A stretch of 64,000 nt of DNA from Pseudomonadota bacterium (GTDB lineage Bacteria > Pseudomonadota > Alphaproteobacteria > GCA-2746255), in contig JBFMHN010000002.1 of the NCBI GenBank assembly GCA_040752895.1, positions 268,368 to 332,367 of the forward strand, in the 5' to 3' direction. A program made the translations under genes and the position numbers. Of this stretch, positions 8,789 through 16,410 are shown piece after piece (within the stretch, counting starts at the first letter, position 1; every line of letters begins with the position of its first letter). The notes under the pieces were generated by a model. The model did not search any database. It was not told where the DNA came from and saw only the letters and a list, made by a program, of their open reading frames with translations.

Positions 8789-9310
8789 CTAGTGCACGCG
8801 CTCCGGCCCCGGACGCGCGGCCCGCTCGAATGTTACTGACTGCCCAGGAGGCTGCCCAAGGTCGTGCCACGGCAGCGCGCCGCCGAAGGCTGTGGCGAAG
8901 GCGATGGCGGTTTCGCAAAAACCAGCGAGCCCGGCTTCTCCCACATGGCCATAAGCAACGCCGAAGCCGGCGGCGACACCGCGTTGGCAGGCCGCGACCA
9001 GAGAAACCAGCCAGACTTCATCTTCACCAAGGCACGGACAGCAGGGCCGATGGTAACGAAGCGGGCGGAGACCATGGGCGGCGAGACTGCGGAACAGACG
9101 CTCGAAGCAAACCAGGGCCAGCCTTCCGCGCTCGGCGCCGAGGCGTTCGGAAAACGCCTTGCGCACCAGAAACCAGTGGCGGTGGTCCTCCGTCACAGCG
9201 CCTGCGCACCAGTGCCGGAACGTCCAGACCAGCAGGCCTTCCGATTCCGTCAGATCCTTGAGCCAGGCCGGGCGGCCGCCGCTTTGGTCGGGAAACGTGT
9301 CGTTTTGCAA
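8789..9310 (-). CDS. Conserved-looking protein of unknown function with CCPCLG motif
   Basis: The 173-residue protein has no domain I can name. It begins with TTG at 9310, supported by a good GGAGG eight bases upstream. Visible features are a Trp/Arg-rich segment (LLVWTFRHWCAGAV), a Cys cluster HRPCCPCLGEDE near residues 88-99, and a hydrophobic, Ala-rich second half. The composition resembles short alphaproteobacterial hypotheticals of the same layout that I recall only vaguely. It is divergent from the EncFtn gene and shares the Fur-box intergenic region, so it is probably iron-related. No function is assigned. Confidence 0.6.
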   Translation of the reverse strand: MQNDTFPDQSGGRPAWLKDLTESEGLLVWTFRHWCAGAVTEDHRHWFLVRKAFSERLGAERGRLALVCFERLFRSLAAHGLRPLRYHRPCCPCLGEDEVWLVSLVAACQRGVAAGFGVAYGHVGEAGLAGFCETAIAFATAFGGALPWHDLGQPPGQSVTFERAARPGPERVH

Positions 9311-9350
9311 ATACGCGTCCTCCGTATTTCCCTCTTGCCGTCCAAGCCAG

Positions 9351-9375
9351 GATAATGAGAATGAAAATCATTTGC
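9351..9375. promoter_or_regulatory. Fur-box-like iron operator between divergent genes
   Basis: The stretch holds tandem hexamers GATAAT-GAGAAT-GAAAAT followed by CATTTGC. The 19-mer GAGAATGAAAATCATTTGC at 9357-9375 matches the classical Fur consensus at 15 of 19 bases by my count, and the overlapping frame at 9351 also matches 15 of 19. It lies between the TTG of the leftward unknown gene (9310) and the ATG of the ferritin-like gene (9481), so it could control both. In alphaproteobacteria the regulator could be Fur, Mur or Irr. Confidence 0.65.
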
Positions 9376-9480
9376 AATGCTTTTCAGCTCCTGCCGCGGA
9401 ACGGGCGGCGCATTTGCTTAAACCCCCGCTTCGCGGCAGACTGTCTGCCCCGCTCCAATTCAGCCAGAGGTTCAGACATG

Positions 9481-9783
9481 TCCAGCGAAACCCTGCACGC
9501 GCCGCGCGAACGTTTGAGCAAGAAAACGATCGCGCTGCACCAGGCGATCGTCTCCCTCATGGAGGAACTCGAAGCCGCCGACTGGTACCGTCAGCGCGCC
9601 GACGATTGCGAGAGCAAGACCCTGAAGGCGATCTTGCTCCACAACATGCGGGAGGAGATCGAACACGCCTCGATGATTCTCGAATGGCTGCGGCGCAACA
9701 GCCCCGACTTCGAGAAAGAGTTGAAGACCTACCTCTTTTCGAAGGGCGAGATCGCAAAGCTCGAGGAAAAGGCAACAAAGTAA
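9481..9783 (+). CDS. Encapsulated-ferritin-type (EncFtn) ferroxidase, without encapsulin neighbour
   Basis: The 100-residue, two-helix ferritin-like protein closely resembles the Rhodospirillum rubrum encapsulated ferritin core (HxAIVSxMEELEAxDWY, then AILxHNxxEExEHAxMxLEWLRRN, then LxTYLF). Expected ferroxidase ligands are present at E30, E60 and H63, with the neighbouring Tyr at Y37; in the R. rubrum protein these are E32, E62, H65 and Y39. Members oligomerise to make a di-iron site between subunits and oxidise Fe(II). Here the chain ends soon after KTYLFSKGEIAKLEEKATK and has no visible C-terminal encapsulin-targeting peptide, and no encapsulin gene is adjacent. The Fur-like box upstream fits iron regulation. 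Confidence 0.88.
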   Translation, partial: SSETLHAPRERLSKKTIALHQAIVSLMEELEAADWYRQRADDCESKTLKAILLHNMREEIEHASMILEWLRRNSPDFEKELKTYLFSKGEIAKLEEKATK

Positions 9784-9805
9784 GGCGCAAAAAGACAACG
9801 CGCTT

Positions 9806-9827
9806 TCTTCCCGGACCGCCGGGAAGA
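9806..9827. repeat. Inverted repeat (hairpin) after the EncFtn gene
   Basis: A perfect 9-base-pair stem TCTTCCCGG / CCGGGAAGA with a four-base loop begins 23 bases past the EncFtn stop. There is no T-run after it, so it is not a canonical intrinsic terminator; it could stabilise the 3' end or act as a weak stop. Confidence 0.4.
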
Positions 9828-9895
9828 GAACAAAGCGACAACTCCCAAGCGTCGCCAGCCCTTTCAGGCCCTATTTTTTCCTCGAAAAATCTCCC

Positions 9896-9924
9896 TATAA
9901 TTATGCGCGCCGGCAACGGCGCGC
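9896..9924 (+). promoter_or_regulatory. Candidate -10 element followed by a GC-rich 5' hairpin
   Basis: TATAAT at 9896-9901 sits in an AT-rich patch. It is directly followed by an 8-base-pair hairpin GCGCGCCG-GCAA-CGGCGCGC at 9905-9924. If transcription starts near 9908 the hairpin would form the very 5' end of the message for the small secreted protein at 10029, leaving a leader of about 120 bases. The -35 region is weak, so the promoter is a suggestion. Confidence 0.35.
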
Positions 9925-10028
9925 CAAAGGTGGAAGCGACGAGTTAGGGGCTCCGGAGGCGAACCGTCCTTCTTACTTCTCTCTGTCTCTCGAAATCGCG
10001 TGCGGAGAAAAACCTAGGAGAAACTTAC

Positions 10029-10184
10029 GTGATCAAAAAATGGATACACGCCCTCTTGATGGGGGCTTTTCTGACAGGGTCGGTTGCTGGTTTCGCTCAC
10101 GCGGGTCAGCAGGAAGATTGCTCGAAGATCAAGGACCCGACCGACAGACAGCAATGTGAAGATGAACAAGATAGCGGCGAGTAA
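10029..10184 (+). CDS. Small secreted protein, 51 residues, two cysteines
   Basis: It starts with GTG at 10029, eight bases after a clear AGGAG. It encodes a signal peptide (MIKKWIHALLMGAFLTGSVA, then GFAHA, with cleavage likely after AHA at residue 25) and a 26-residue mature part. That part is very polar and has two cysteines (C31 and C43) in CSKIKDPTDRQQC, ending in an acidic tail. The two cysteines could form a periplasmic disulfide. A strong terminator lies 21 bases after the stop. No family is recognised. Its location next to the Fur-controlled ferritin-like gene hints at metal or stress biology only by association. Confidence 0.7.
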   Translation: MIKKWIHALLMGAFLTGSVAGFAHAGQQEDCSKIKDPTDRQQCEDEQDSGE

Positions 10185-10205
10185 CGAATAAGGTCCTAGG
10201 CATCG

Positions 10206-10242
10206 AACCTCCGCCGCGGAAACGCGGCGGAGGTTTTCTTTT
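10206..10242 (+). terminator. Intrinsic terminator after the small secreted protein gene
   Basis: A perfect 13-base-pair stem (AACCTCCGCCGCG / CGCGGCGGAGGTT) with a GAAA tetraloop is followed by TTTTCTTTT reading rightward. It separates the iron island from the convergent Lon-like gene. On the other strand no U-run follows, so it acts for rightward transcripts. Confidence 0.93.
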
Positions 10243-10256
10243 CGCCGCCCGGCGTT

Positions 10257-12626
10257 TCACCCTCCAAAGACGGCGCTTCGGCCGCGCCGCGCGAGCAGGT
10301 GATCGAAGGTTTCAAGCTCGGCCATCACCTTGCCGTAGAGACTTGCCGGCGGGTAGACGCCCTGGGCGTCCGGCGCACCCACCGCGAGGCCGGTAAAAAG
10401 CTCGGCCGCCTCCTCGATCGTGCGCACGCTCCACAGATGGAACTTGCCCGCCGCCATATCCTTCACCACCTCGTCGCGAAGCGTGAGATGGGCTTCGTTG
10501 GCGGCCGGAATCACGACGCCCTGGGTGCCGGTCAAATCCCCGGCCGCGAGGCAGGCGCGGTGGAAACCCTCGATCTTGTGGTGGATGCCGCCGACGGCCT
10601 GCGTAACACCGAGCTGGTTGACGGAGCCGGTGATCGCGAGGTCCTGGCGCAATGGCACGCCGGCAAGATCGGAAAGGATGGCCAGAAGTTCAGCCATGGA
10701 GGCGCTGTCGCCTTCGACGCCGCCATAATTCTGCTCGAAGGTGACCGAGCAATTGAAGGAAAGCGGAAAGCGCCGCGCGAAACGGCCGGTCAGGAACCCC
10801 TGCAAGCCAAGCACGCCCTTTTGCTGGATGGGGCCGCCGAGTTCGGTTTCGCGCTCGATGTTGAGGACGCCGCGCCGGCCGGCCGAAGCCCGCGCCGTGA
10901 CGCGGGCCGGCACCCCGAAGACATGATCCCCGAGGTCGAGCACGGAAAGCGCGTTCACCTGACCGACCGCAACCCCTTTCGTGTCGATCATCACGACGCC
11001 CTTGGCGATGTTCTCCTGCATGCGGTCCTCGAGACGGGCGTTCCGGCGGCGACGGCGGTGAACGACGGCAAGAATCTCGTCCCGGGTCACGGTCTTGACG
11101 CCGGGGCCGGCATCGAGTTGCACCGCCTCCGTCAGCATGTCCCGCGCGTTCTCGTATTGCGAGCTTAACTTCCCCCGGTCGCCCGCCCATCGTGAAACAA
11201 GACCGAGCAGGAGACGAACGGCCTCGTCCTCGCAGGTAACCTCGCCCAGCTCCACCGCCATCTTCCGCACCAGCCCGACATAGCCGGCGACGTTCTCCGG
11301 CGTCGCCTCCATGTCGGGGTCGATTTCCGCCTTGATCTTGAAATAGGTCCGCAAGTCCGGATCGAAGGAAAAGGCGCGGTACCAGAAGGGGGCGCCCACC
11401 AGGATGACGCGAACGGAAAGCGGGATCGGCACCGGTTTCGGCGATTCGGCGATCGGCAGCGCGCCCAGCCGGTGCAATTCCTCGATCCGGATCTCGCGGT
11501 CGCGCAAGGCGCCCTTCAGAAATTCCCAGGAAAAGAATTGCTGGGCCAGCGTCTCGGCGCGAATCACAAGAACGCCGCCGTTCGCCCGATGCAAAGCGCC
11601 GCCGCGGATCATCGTGAAGTCCGTCTCGACGATGCCGCCCGGCACCGGCCTATATTCGATGCGGCCGAACAGGTTCTCGTAGGACGGGTTCGGTTCGAGC
11701 ACGACGGGGAGCTTTTTCAACCCCCCGTTATCAACCAGCAGGTTCACCGCGTAATGCTGTTCGGGCGGCAGCACGCCCTTCGGCAATTCTTCCGCGGCCG
11801 AGACGCGAAAGAGATCGAGATTGTCGAGCATATCGCCGCGCATTTCGACCAGCCATCGCGCGAGGCCCGGGTATTTCGAGAACTCGTCTATCAAATCGTC
11901 GAGGATGCCGCCGATGGCGTTGTCGCCAACCTGACGGTTGAGCTCGCGCAGTTCCTCCATCAAGGTCCGTTGCAGGCGCGCCGCGTCGCGGTTGAGTTTG
12001 CGAAGCTCATCGCCCAGTTGGTCGCCGGCCTCGCGGAGCGCCTCGCGGCGTTCTTCCGGCACCGCCTCGACCGGCAGCGGCTCGCCTTTCTCGTCGAGCG
12101 CCACGACGACCATGCCCTGAGGCGTTTGGACAAGACTCAGACCGGCCTTTTGCGCCTCCTCCCGCATGGCCTCGACGCGGCGGGAGATTTCCTTGCCCAT
12201 GGCGTTGCGCCGCCGGCCGATTTCCTCCTGGTACTCCTCGGAGCCGAAGGCCTTCGAGAGCGCCTCGCGAAGCTGGGGCAGAAGAGCCGCCATGCGGTCC
12301 CGGAAGGCGCGACCCTTGCCGGCCGGCAAGCGGTGGGGCTTGGGCTGATCCGGCTGGCGAAAATTGTTGAGATAGACCCAATCGTCCGGCGGCTTGCGGC
12401 CTTCGACGAAGGTTTCCAGAAATTCGATCGTCGCCGTCATGCGGCCGCTGCGGTCGGCGCCGATGACGAAGGTGTTGAAGCCGGGGGCCTGGGTTGAAAG
12501 GCTGAGTTCGAGCGCCTCGCGCGCGCGGTGGTGGCTGGAAAGCTTGAAAATGTCGCCTTCCTCAGACCCGCCGACATCGAAACGGGGAAGGCCGCAATCC
12601 TTGCCGTCGATCGGCTTTGCCACCAC
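10257..12626 (-). CDS. Lon-like ATP-dependent protease (LonB/YcbZ-type, cytosolic)
   Basis: The 789-residue protein has an AAA-like N-terminal half and a C-terminal Lon protease domain. The catalytic dyad is visible: Ser641 in EGDSASMAELLA and Lys684 in GGIHHKIEGF, 43 residues apart exactly as in E. coli Lon (S679/K722). The P-loop is degenerate (IGADRSGRMTA), as in this subfamily, and a long charged, probably coiled-coil insertion occupies about 120-260. It lacks the LAN substrate domain of LonA; a separate LAN-domain gene is at 19648. Start: GTG at 12626 behind GGGAGG. Substrates unknown. Confidence 0.88.
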   Translation of the reverse strand: MVAKPIDGKDCGLPRFDVGGSEEGDIFKLSSHHRAREALELSLSTQAPGFNTFVIGADRSGRMTATIEFLETFVEGRKPPDDWVYLNNFRQPDQPKPHRLPAGKGRAFRDRMAALLPQLREALSKAFGSEEYQEEIGRRRNAMGKEISRRVEAMREEAQKAGLSLVQTPQGMVVVALDEKGEPLPVEAVPEERREALREAGDQLGDELRKLNRDAARLQRTLMEELRELNRQVGDNAIGGILDDLIDEFSKYPGLARWLVEMRGDMLDNLDLFRVSAAEELPKGVLPPEQHYAVNLLVDNGGLKKLPVVLEPNPSYENLFGRIEYRPVPGGIVETDFTMIRGGALHRANGGVLVIRAETLAQQFFSWEFLKGALRDREIRIEELHRLGALPIAESPKPVPIPLSVRVILVGAPFWYRAFSFDPDLRTYFKIKAEIDPDMEATPENVAGYVGLVRKMAVELGEVTCEDEAVRLLLGLVSRWAGDRGKLSSQYENARDMLTEAVQLDAGPGVKTVTRDEILAVVHRRRRRNARLEDRMQENIAKGVVMIDTKGVAVGQVNALSVLDLGDHVFGVPARVTARASAGRRGVLNIERETELGGPIQQKGVLGLQGFLTGRFARRFPLSFNCSVTFEQNYGGVEGDSASMAELLAILSDLAGVPLRQDLAITGSVNQLGVTQAVGGIHHKIEGFHRACLAAGDLTGTQGVVIPAANEAHLTLRDEVVKDMAAGKFHLWSVRTIEEAAELFTGLAVGAPDAQGVYPPASLYGKVMAELETFDHLLARRGRSAVFGG

Positions 12627-12655
12627 GGCGTTTTTCCTCCCTTGCCCTGCGATCC

Positions 12656-12678
12656 CCGCCGCCGGTGACCGGCGGCGG
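12656..12678. repeat. GC-rich inverted repeat between Lon-like and acyl-CoA ligase genes
   Basis: Ten-base arms CCGCCGCCGG / CCGGCGGCGG with a TGA loop lie in the 58-base gap between two leftward genes. No T-run follows in the leftward direction. It may attenuate or process the transcript between acyl-CoA ligase and the Lon-like gene. Confidence 0.45.
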
Positions 12679-12684
12679 ATTTTC

Positions 12685-14334
12685 CTAGGGTTTCGTCAAG
12701 CCCATTGCAATCTCGCGAAGCTTGAACTTCTGAATTTTGCCGCTTGGCGTGTGCGGCATCTCGTCCAGGACCTCGAGCCGCTCCGGCATATACTGCTTCG
12801 CCATCTTCTGCCCTTCGAGGAAGGCGATCATGGCCTCAAACGTCAATTTCTCGCCCGCCTTCAAGACGGCGAAGGCGCAACCCTTCTCGCCCAGCCTCGG
12901 GTCCGGCATGGCGACGATGGCGACTTCCTGGATCGCCGGGTGGCGGTAGAGGGCCTGTTCGACCTCGGCGACCGGCACGTTCTCGCCGCCGCGGATGATG
13001 ATGTCTTTCGCCCGTCCGGCAATCCGGATGTAGCCCGCCGCGTCCATGTAGGCGATGTCGCCGGTGTCGAACCAGCCTTCCGCATCCGTCCCGAACATCT
13101 CGGGCTTCTTCAAATAGCCGACGAAGGCGCCGGGACCACGCGCCTTCAGCAAACCCGGTTCGCCCGGAGGCTTGGGTGCGCCGCTTTCCGGATCGACGAT
13201 CTTGACCTCGAAGCAGTCGAGCGCGCAACCGTCGGTCGTCGCGGACTTTTCAATCGGCGCCTCCGGCGGCACCGCCGTCGCCACGCCAAGCTCCGTCATT
13301 CCCCAAGCCGAGATTACGCGAAGTCCGAGCCTTTTCGTCGCTTCCTTGACGAGGACGGCGGGGATCGGAGCACCCGCGCAGACGAATTTCTTGAACGTGC
13401 CGACATTATAGTTGGCGACCGCTTCCGTGTGCGTGAGATCGGCGAGAAAAGGGGTCGCCCCCATCGAAAAGGTCGCACCCTCCCGCTCGATCCGTTTCGC
13501 GCATTCTTCCGCGTTCCAGATGTCCTGGAGAACGCCTTTCGCCTGCAGGTAGGCCGGCATCATCAGGCCGTAGAGGAAGCCGGTGAGATGGGCAAGCGGC
13601 GAGGCCATGAGGATGACATCGTCCGCCGTCAACTCGAGTCCTTCGGCGTAGGTTTTGACGCTGGCCACCAGCGTATTCGCGGTGTGCATGGCGCCCTTCG
13701 GTTTCCCCGTCGTGCCCGAGGTGTACATGAGGAGGCTCACCGCGTCGGCGCCGGGGCGGCGCGCCTTGAAAATAGCGGCGCGGTCCGTCTTTTTTTCCAA
13801 CGCCGGGTCCAGCAGCACGCGCTCGAAGGCGTCCTCGCCTTCGCCGCCAACCACCAGCACGCGCTTGAGCTTCGGAAGGTCCTTGCGCAAACCTTCCATC
13901 ATCTTCGGATAATCGAACTTGCGGAAAAGGCGGGGCACGACCATCACCTTCGATTCCGCAAAGCCCGTCATGTAGGAAATTTCCCGCTCCCGGAAAATCG
14001 GCATCAACGGGTTGATGACGGCGCCGATCCGCGTCGTCGCCGCGTAAAGAGCGGCGAATTCCCACCAATTAGGAAGCTGGATCGAAACGACGTCGTTCTT
14101 CTCGACGCCCAAGGAAACCAGGCCCAGGGCGATGCGATCGGAAAGGGCCTGGAATTCCTTATAGGAAAGGACGGTGTGCTTCCCGGTCATCGCGTTGAAG
14201 TTCGACCAGGCGGTCTTGTCGGGTACGACCTGGGCGGCGGCGTCCACATAATCGCACCAGAGCTTCCCCGGCCAATGCTTCTTCGAGCCCGCGCTTGCAC
14301 GGCGCCATTCCGGAAGTATCGGATCGAAATCCAT
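12685..14334 (-). CDS. AMP-dependent acyl-CoA synthetase (cyclohexanecarboxylate-CoA ligase-like)
   Basis: The 549-residue ANL-superfamily enzyme activates a carboxylic acid with ATP to an acyl-adenylate and transfers it to CoA. Visible motifs: P-loop YTSGTTGKPKG at 204-214, the aromatic/adenine motif SAWGMTE, the hinge region WFDTGDIAYMD, IAGRAKDIIIRGGENV, and the catalytic lysine in TPSGKIQKFKL near the C-terminus. The N-terminus and PLMPIFREREISYM stretch resemble cyclohexanecarboxylate or medium-chain acid ligases, but substrate cannot be fixed from sequence. It stands divergent from an EamA transporter, with a 245-base intergenic region containing nothing I can name. Confidence 0.88.
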   Translation of the reverse strand: MDFDPILPEWRRASAGSKKHWPGKLWCDYVDAAAQVVPDKTAWSNFNAMTGKHTVLSYKEFQALSDRIALGLVSLGVEKNDVVSIQLPNWWEFAALYAATTRIGAVINPLMPIFREREISYMTGFAESKVMVVPRLFRKFDYPKMMEGLRKDLPKLKRVLVVGGEGEDAFERVLLDPALEKKTDRAAIFKARRPGADAVSLLMYTSGTTGKPKGAMHTANTLVASVKTYAEGLELTADDVILMASPLAHLTGFLYGLMMPAYLQAKGVLQDIWNAEECAKRIEREGATFSMGATPFLADLTHTEAVANYNVGTFKKFVCAGAPIPAVLVKEATKRLGLRVISAWGMTELGVATAVPPEAPIEKSATTDGCALDCFEVKIVDPESGAPKPPGEPGLLKARGPGAFVGYLKKPEMFGTDAEGWFDTGDIAYMDAAGYIRIAGRAKDIIIRGGENVPVAEVEQALYRHPAIQEVAIVAMPDPRLGEKGCAFAVLKAGEKLTFEAMIAFLEGQKMAKQYMPERLEVLDEMPHTPSGKIQKFKLREIAMGLTKP

Positions 14335-14579
14335 GGGTCTGTCGCTCCCTTCCCTTTATGCGTTTCTTGTATCGGCCCGCTCACCGCAACGGCGCGATAC
14401 CCGCCCCCCCGAACGGGAAAAATCCAGGGCCATGTTAGCCCGCCCCTATCCTACGTCAAGGACGCCCGGACCGTTTCCCGGGCGGGGAAGGGAGAGGCAA
14501 GCGGGGCCGACTTCCGATTGACGGCGGGGTAGCACTTCCATCAAATGGCCCCTTCCTTCGAAAACCCAAGGCGCGTTTC

Positions 14580-15503
14580 ATGCCGTCCGCAATCCTTGCC
14601 GTTGTCCGCTCGCCTTACCTGTGGTTGACGTTTGCGATGTTTCTTTCGGCGTCGAACCTGATCGTAGGCCGCGCCGTCGCCGGCCACGTGCCGCCGGTTG
14701 CCCTTTCGTTCTGGCGGTGGACGATCGCGTTTCTCTTTCTCCTGCCCTTCGCCTGGCCGGCGCTCCGCGTCCAGTACCGGGTGCTGCTGCGCGAATGGAA
14801 GACGCTGGCGCTGCTCGGCTTCCTTGGGATCGCCGGATTCCTGACTCTCACCTATTTCGCGCTGCAGGGAACGACGGCCATCAACGCCAGCCTCATCAAC
14901 GCGATGGTGCCGGTTCTGATCCCGATCCTTGCCTGGATGATGTTCCGCGACCGCGTGACGCACCGCCAGACGATGGGCATTCTTCTCACGGTGGCGGGCA
15001 TTGCCGTCATCGTCCTGCGCGGGGACGTGGGCACGCTCATGAACCAGCGGCTTGCCTGGGGCGATCCGGTGATGCTGTTCGCGACTTTCTTCTGGGCCGG
15101 CTATTCCGTGATCTTGAAGCGCCTGCCCGACGGCCTTCAGGCGGCCGCCGTGCTTTCGACGGTCATCCTCTTCGGGCTGGCGATGCTGCTGCCCCTCTAC
15201 CTTCTGGAAATGGCGGCCGGCAGGGTCATGGTGCTGGACGGTGCTTCGCTCGTCGCTATCTTCTATGTCGGCGTCTTCGCCGCCGCCATTGGCTTCCTCT
15301 GCTGGCACTACGGCGTCGACCGGATCGGGCCGAACCGGACCGGCGTTTTCTTCAACCTGGTGCCGGTCTTCGGGCTCGGGCAGGCGATGGTTCTTCTCGG
15401 CGAAAGGCTCCATGCTTTCCATTTCGTTGGCGTACCGCTCGTTCTCCTGGGCGTCTGGCTGGCGACCGCGCCTCCGAAAAAACGCCGGATGGAAAGCCCT
15501 TAA
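14580..15503 (+). CDS. EamA/DMT-superfamily transporter
   Basis: The 307-residue inner-membrane protein has ten predicted helices in two EamA repeats. The first repeat contains VALSFWRWTIAFLFLLPFAW, and each half ends with the typical region after the ALQGTTAINASLINAMVPV helix and GVDRIGPNRTGVFFNLVPVFG. DMT exporters move amino acids, purines or other metabolites; the substrate is unknown here. It stands alone between the divergent acyl-CoA ligase and the sulfite-exporter-like gene. Confidence 0.9.
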   Translation: MPSAILAVVRSPYLWLTFAMFLSASNLIVGRAVAGHVPPVALSFWRWTIAFLFLLPFAWPALRVQYRVLLREWKTLALLGFLGIAGFLTLTYFALQGTTAINASLINAMVPVLIPILAWMMFRDRVTHRQTMGILLTVAGIAVIVLRGDVGTLMNQRLAWGDPVMLFATFFWAGYSVILKRLPDGLQAAAVLSTVILFGLAMLLPLYLLEMAAGRVMVLDGASLVAIFYVGVFAAAIGFLCWHYGVDRIGPNRTGVFFNLVPVFGLGQAMVLLGERLHAFHFVGVPLVLLGVWLATAPPKKRRMESP

Positions 15504-15574
15504 GCCCCTGGCTGGCGCGCCAGGCGCCCGCCGCCTAAAGTTGTGCGGCCACCCTTGGAACGAGGCCCCCCTGG

Positions 15575-16399
15575 ATGCCGGAAACGTTTCCTCCTCTTCT
15601 TCTCCTCGCCGGCGCCCTGGTCGCGACCGGCGCCATCGCCGGCGTCATCGCCGGCTTCCTCGGCGTGGGCGGGGGCATCGTCATCGTGCCCATCCTTTAT
15701 TTCCTTTTCACCGCCATCGGCGTTGACGAGGCCGTGCGCATGCACCTTGCGGTCGGCACCTCGCTCGCGACCTTTCTGCCGACGGCAAGCGTTTCCGCCC
15801 TTGGCCACCACCGCCGCGGCGCCGTGGACCGGGCGCTTCTGAAACGGTGGGGGTTTGCGATCTTCGCCGGCGTCGTGCTCGGCGCTTCGATCGGCGGCTT
15901 CGTGAAGGGGACGATCCTGACCGGCGCCTTCGCGACGCTCGCCCTGGTGGTGGCGACGTATCTTTTCTTCGGGCGCAAGGATTTCCGCCTCGCCGACCGC
16001 TTGCCCACCGGCCTTCCCTTGCAGGCGGCGGGCGCCTTGATCGGCGGGCTTTCGGCGATGATCGGGATCGGCGGCGGCACGATGACCGTGCCCTACCTCA
16101 ACGCCTTCGCCTACCCGATGCCGCGCGCCGTCGGCACCGCCGCCGCGATCGGCCTCCTCATCGGGGTGCCGGGTGCCACCGTCTTCGCCATCGCCGGTCT
16201 CGACGCGGCGGGCCTGCCGCCTTATTCGCTGGGTTATGTGAGCCTGCCCGCCTTCGCCCTCATCTCGGCCGGAACGATTGTCGCCGCCCCTTATGGAGTT
16301 CGGCTCGCCCACGCGCTTTCGGCGAGCCTCCTGCGGCGCGCCTTCGCGCTTTTCCTGGTGGCGACGGCGGCGCGCATGTACTGGGGACTCTTCGGGTAG
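15575..16399 (+). CDS. Sulfite exporter TauE/SafE (TSUP) family protein
   Basis: The 274-residue membrane protein has the two TSUP repeats, GVIAGFLGVGGGIVIVPIL near residues 18-36 and GALIGGLSAMIGIGGGTMTV in the second half. The glycine-rich GVGGG and GIGGG motifs are diagnostic. Members export sulfite, sulfoacetate or other small anions. It begins 72 bases after the EamA gene on the same strand and converges on the rhomboid gene 11 bases away. Substrate unknown. Confidence 0.9.
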   Translation: MPETFPPLLLLAGALVATGAIAGVIAGFLGVGGGIVIVPILYFLFTAIGVDEAVRMHLAVGTSLATFLPTASVSALGHHRRGAVDRALLKRWGFAIFAGVVLGASIGGFVKGTILTGAFATLALVVATYLFFGRKDFRLADRLPTGLPLQAAGALIGGLSAMIGIGGGTMTVPYLNAFAYPMPRAVGTAAAIGLLIGVPGATVFAIAGLDAAGLPPYSLGYVSLPAFALISAGTIVAAPYGVRLAHALSASLLRRAFALFLVATAARMYWGLFG

Positions 16400-16410
16400 A
16401 GGGCGGCGGC

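Noticed and set aside
12394-14532. A 712-residue plus-strand open frame opposite the acyl-CoA ligase
   Set aside because: It is the GC-rich shadow of a clear ligase gene; the translation is rich in Arg, His and Gly, with no domain, and no ribosome site.
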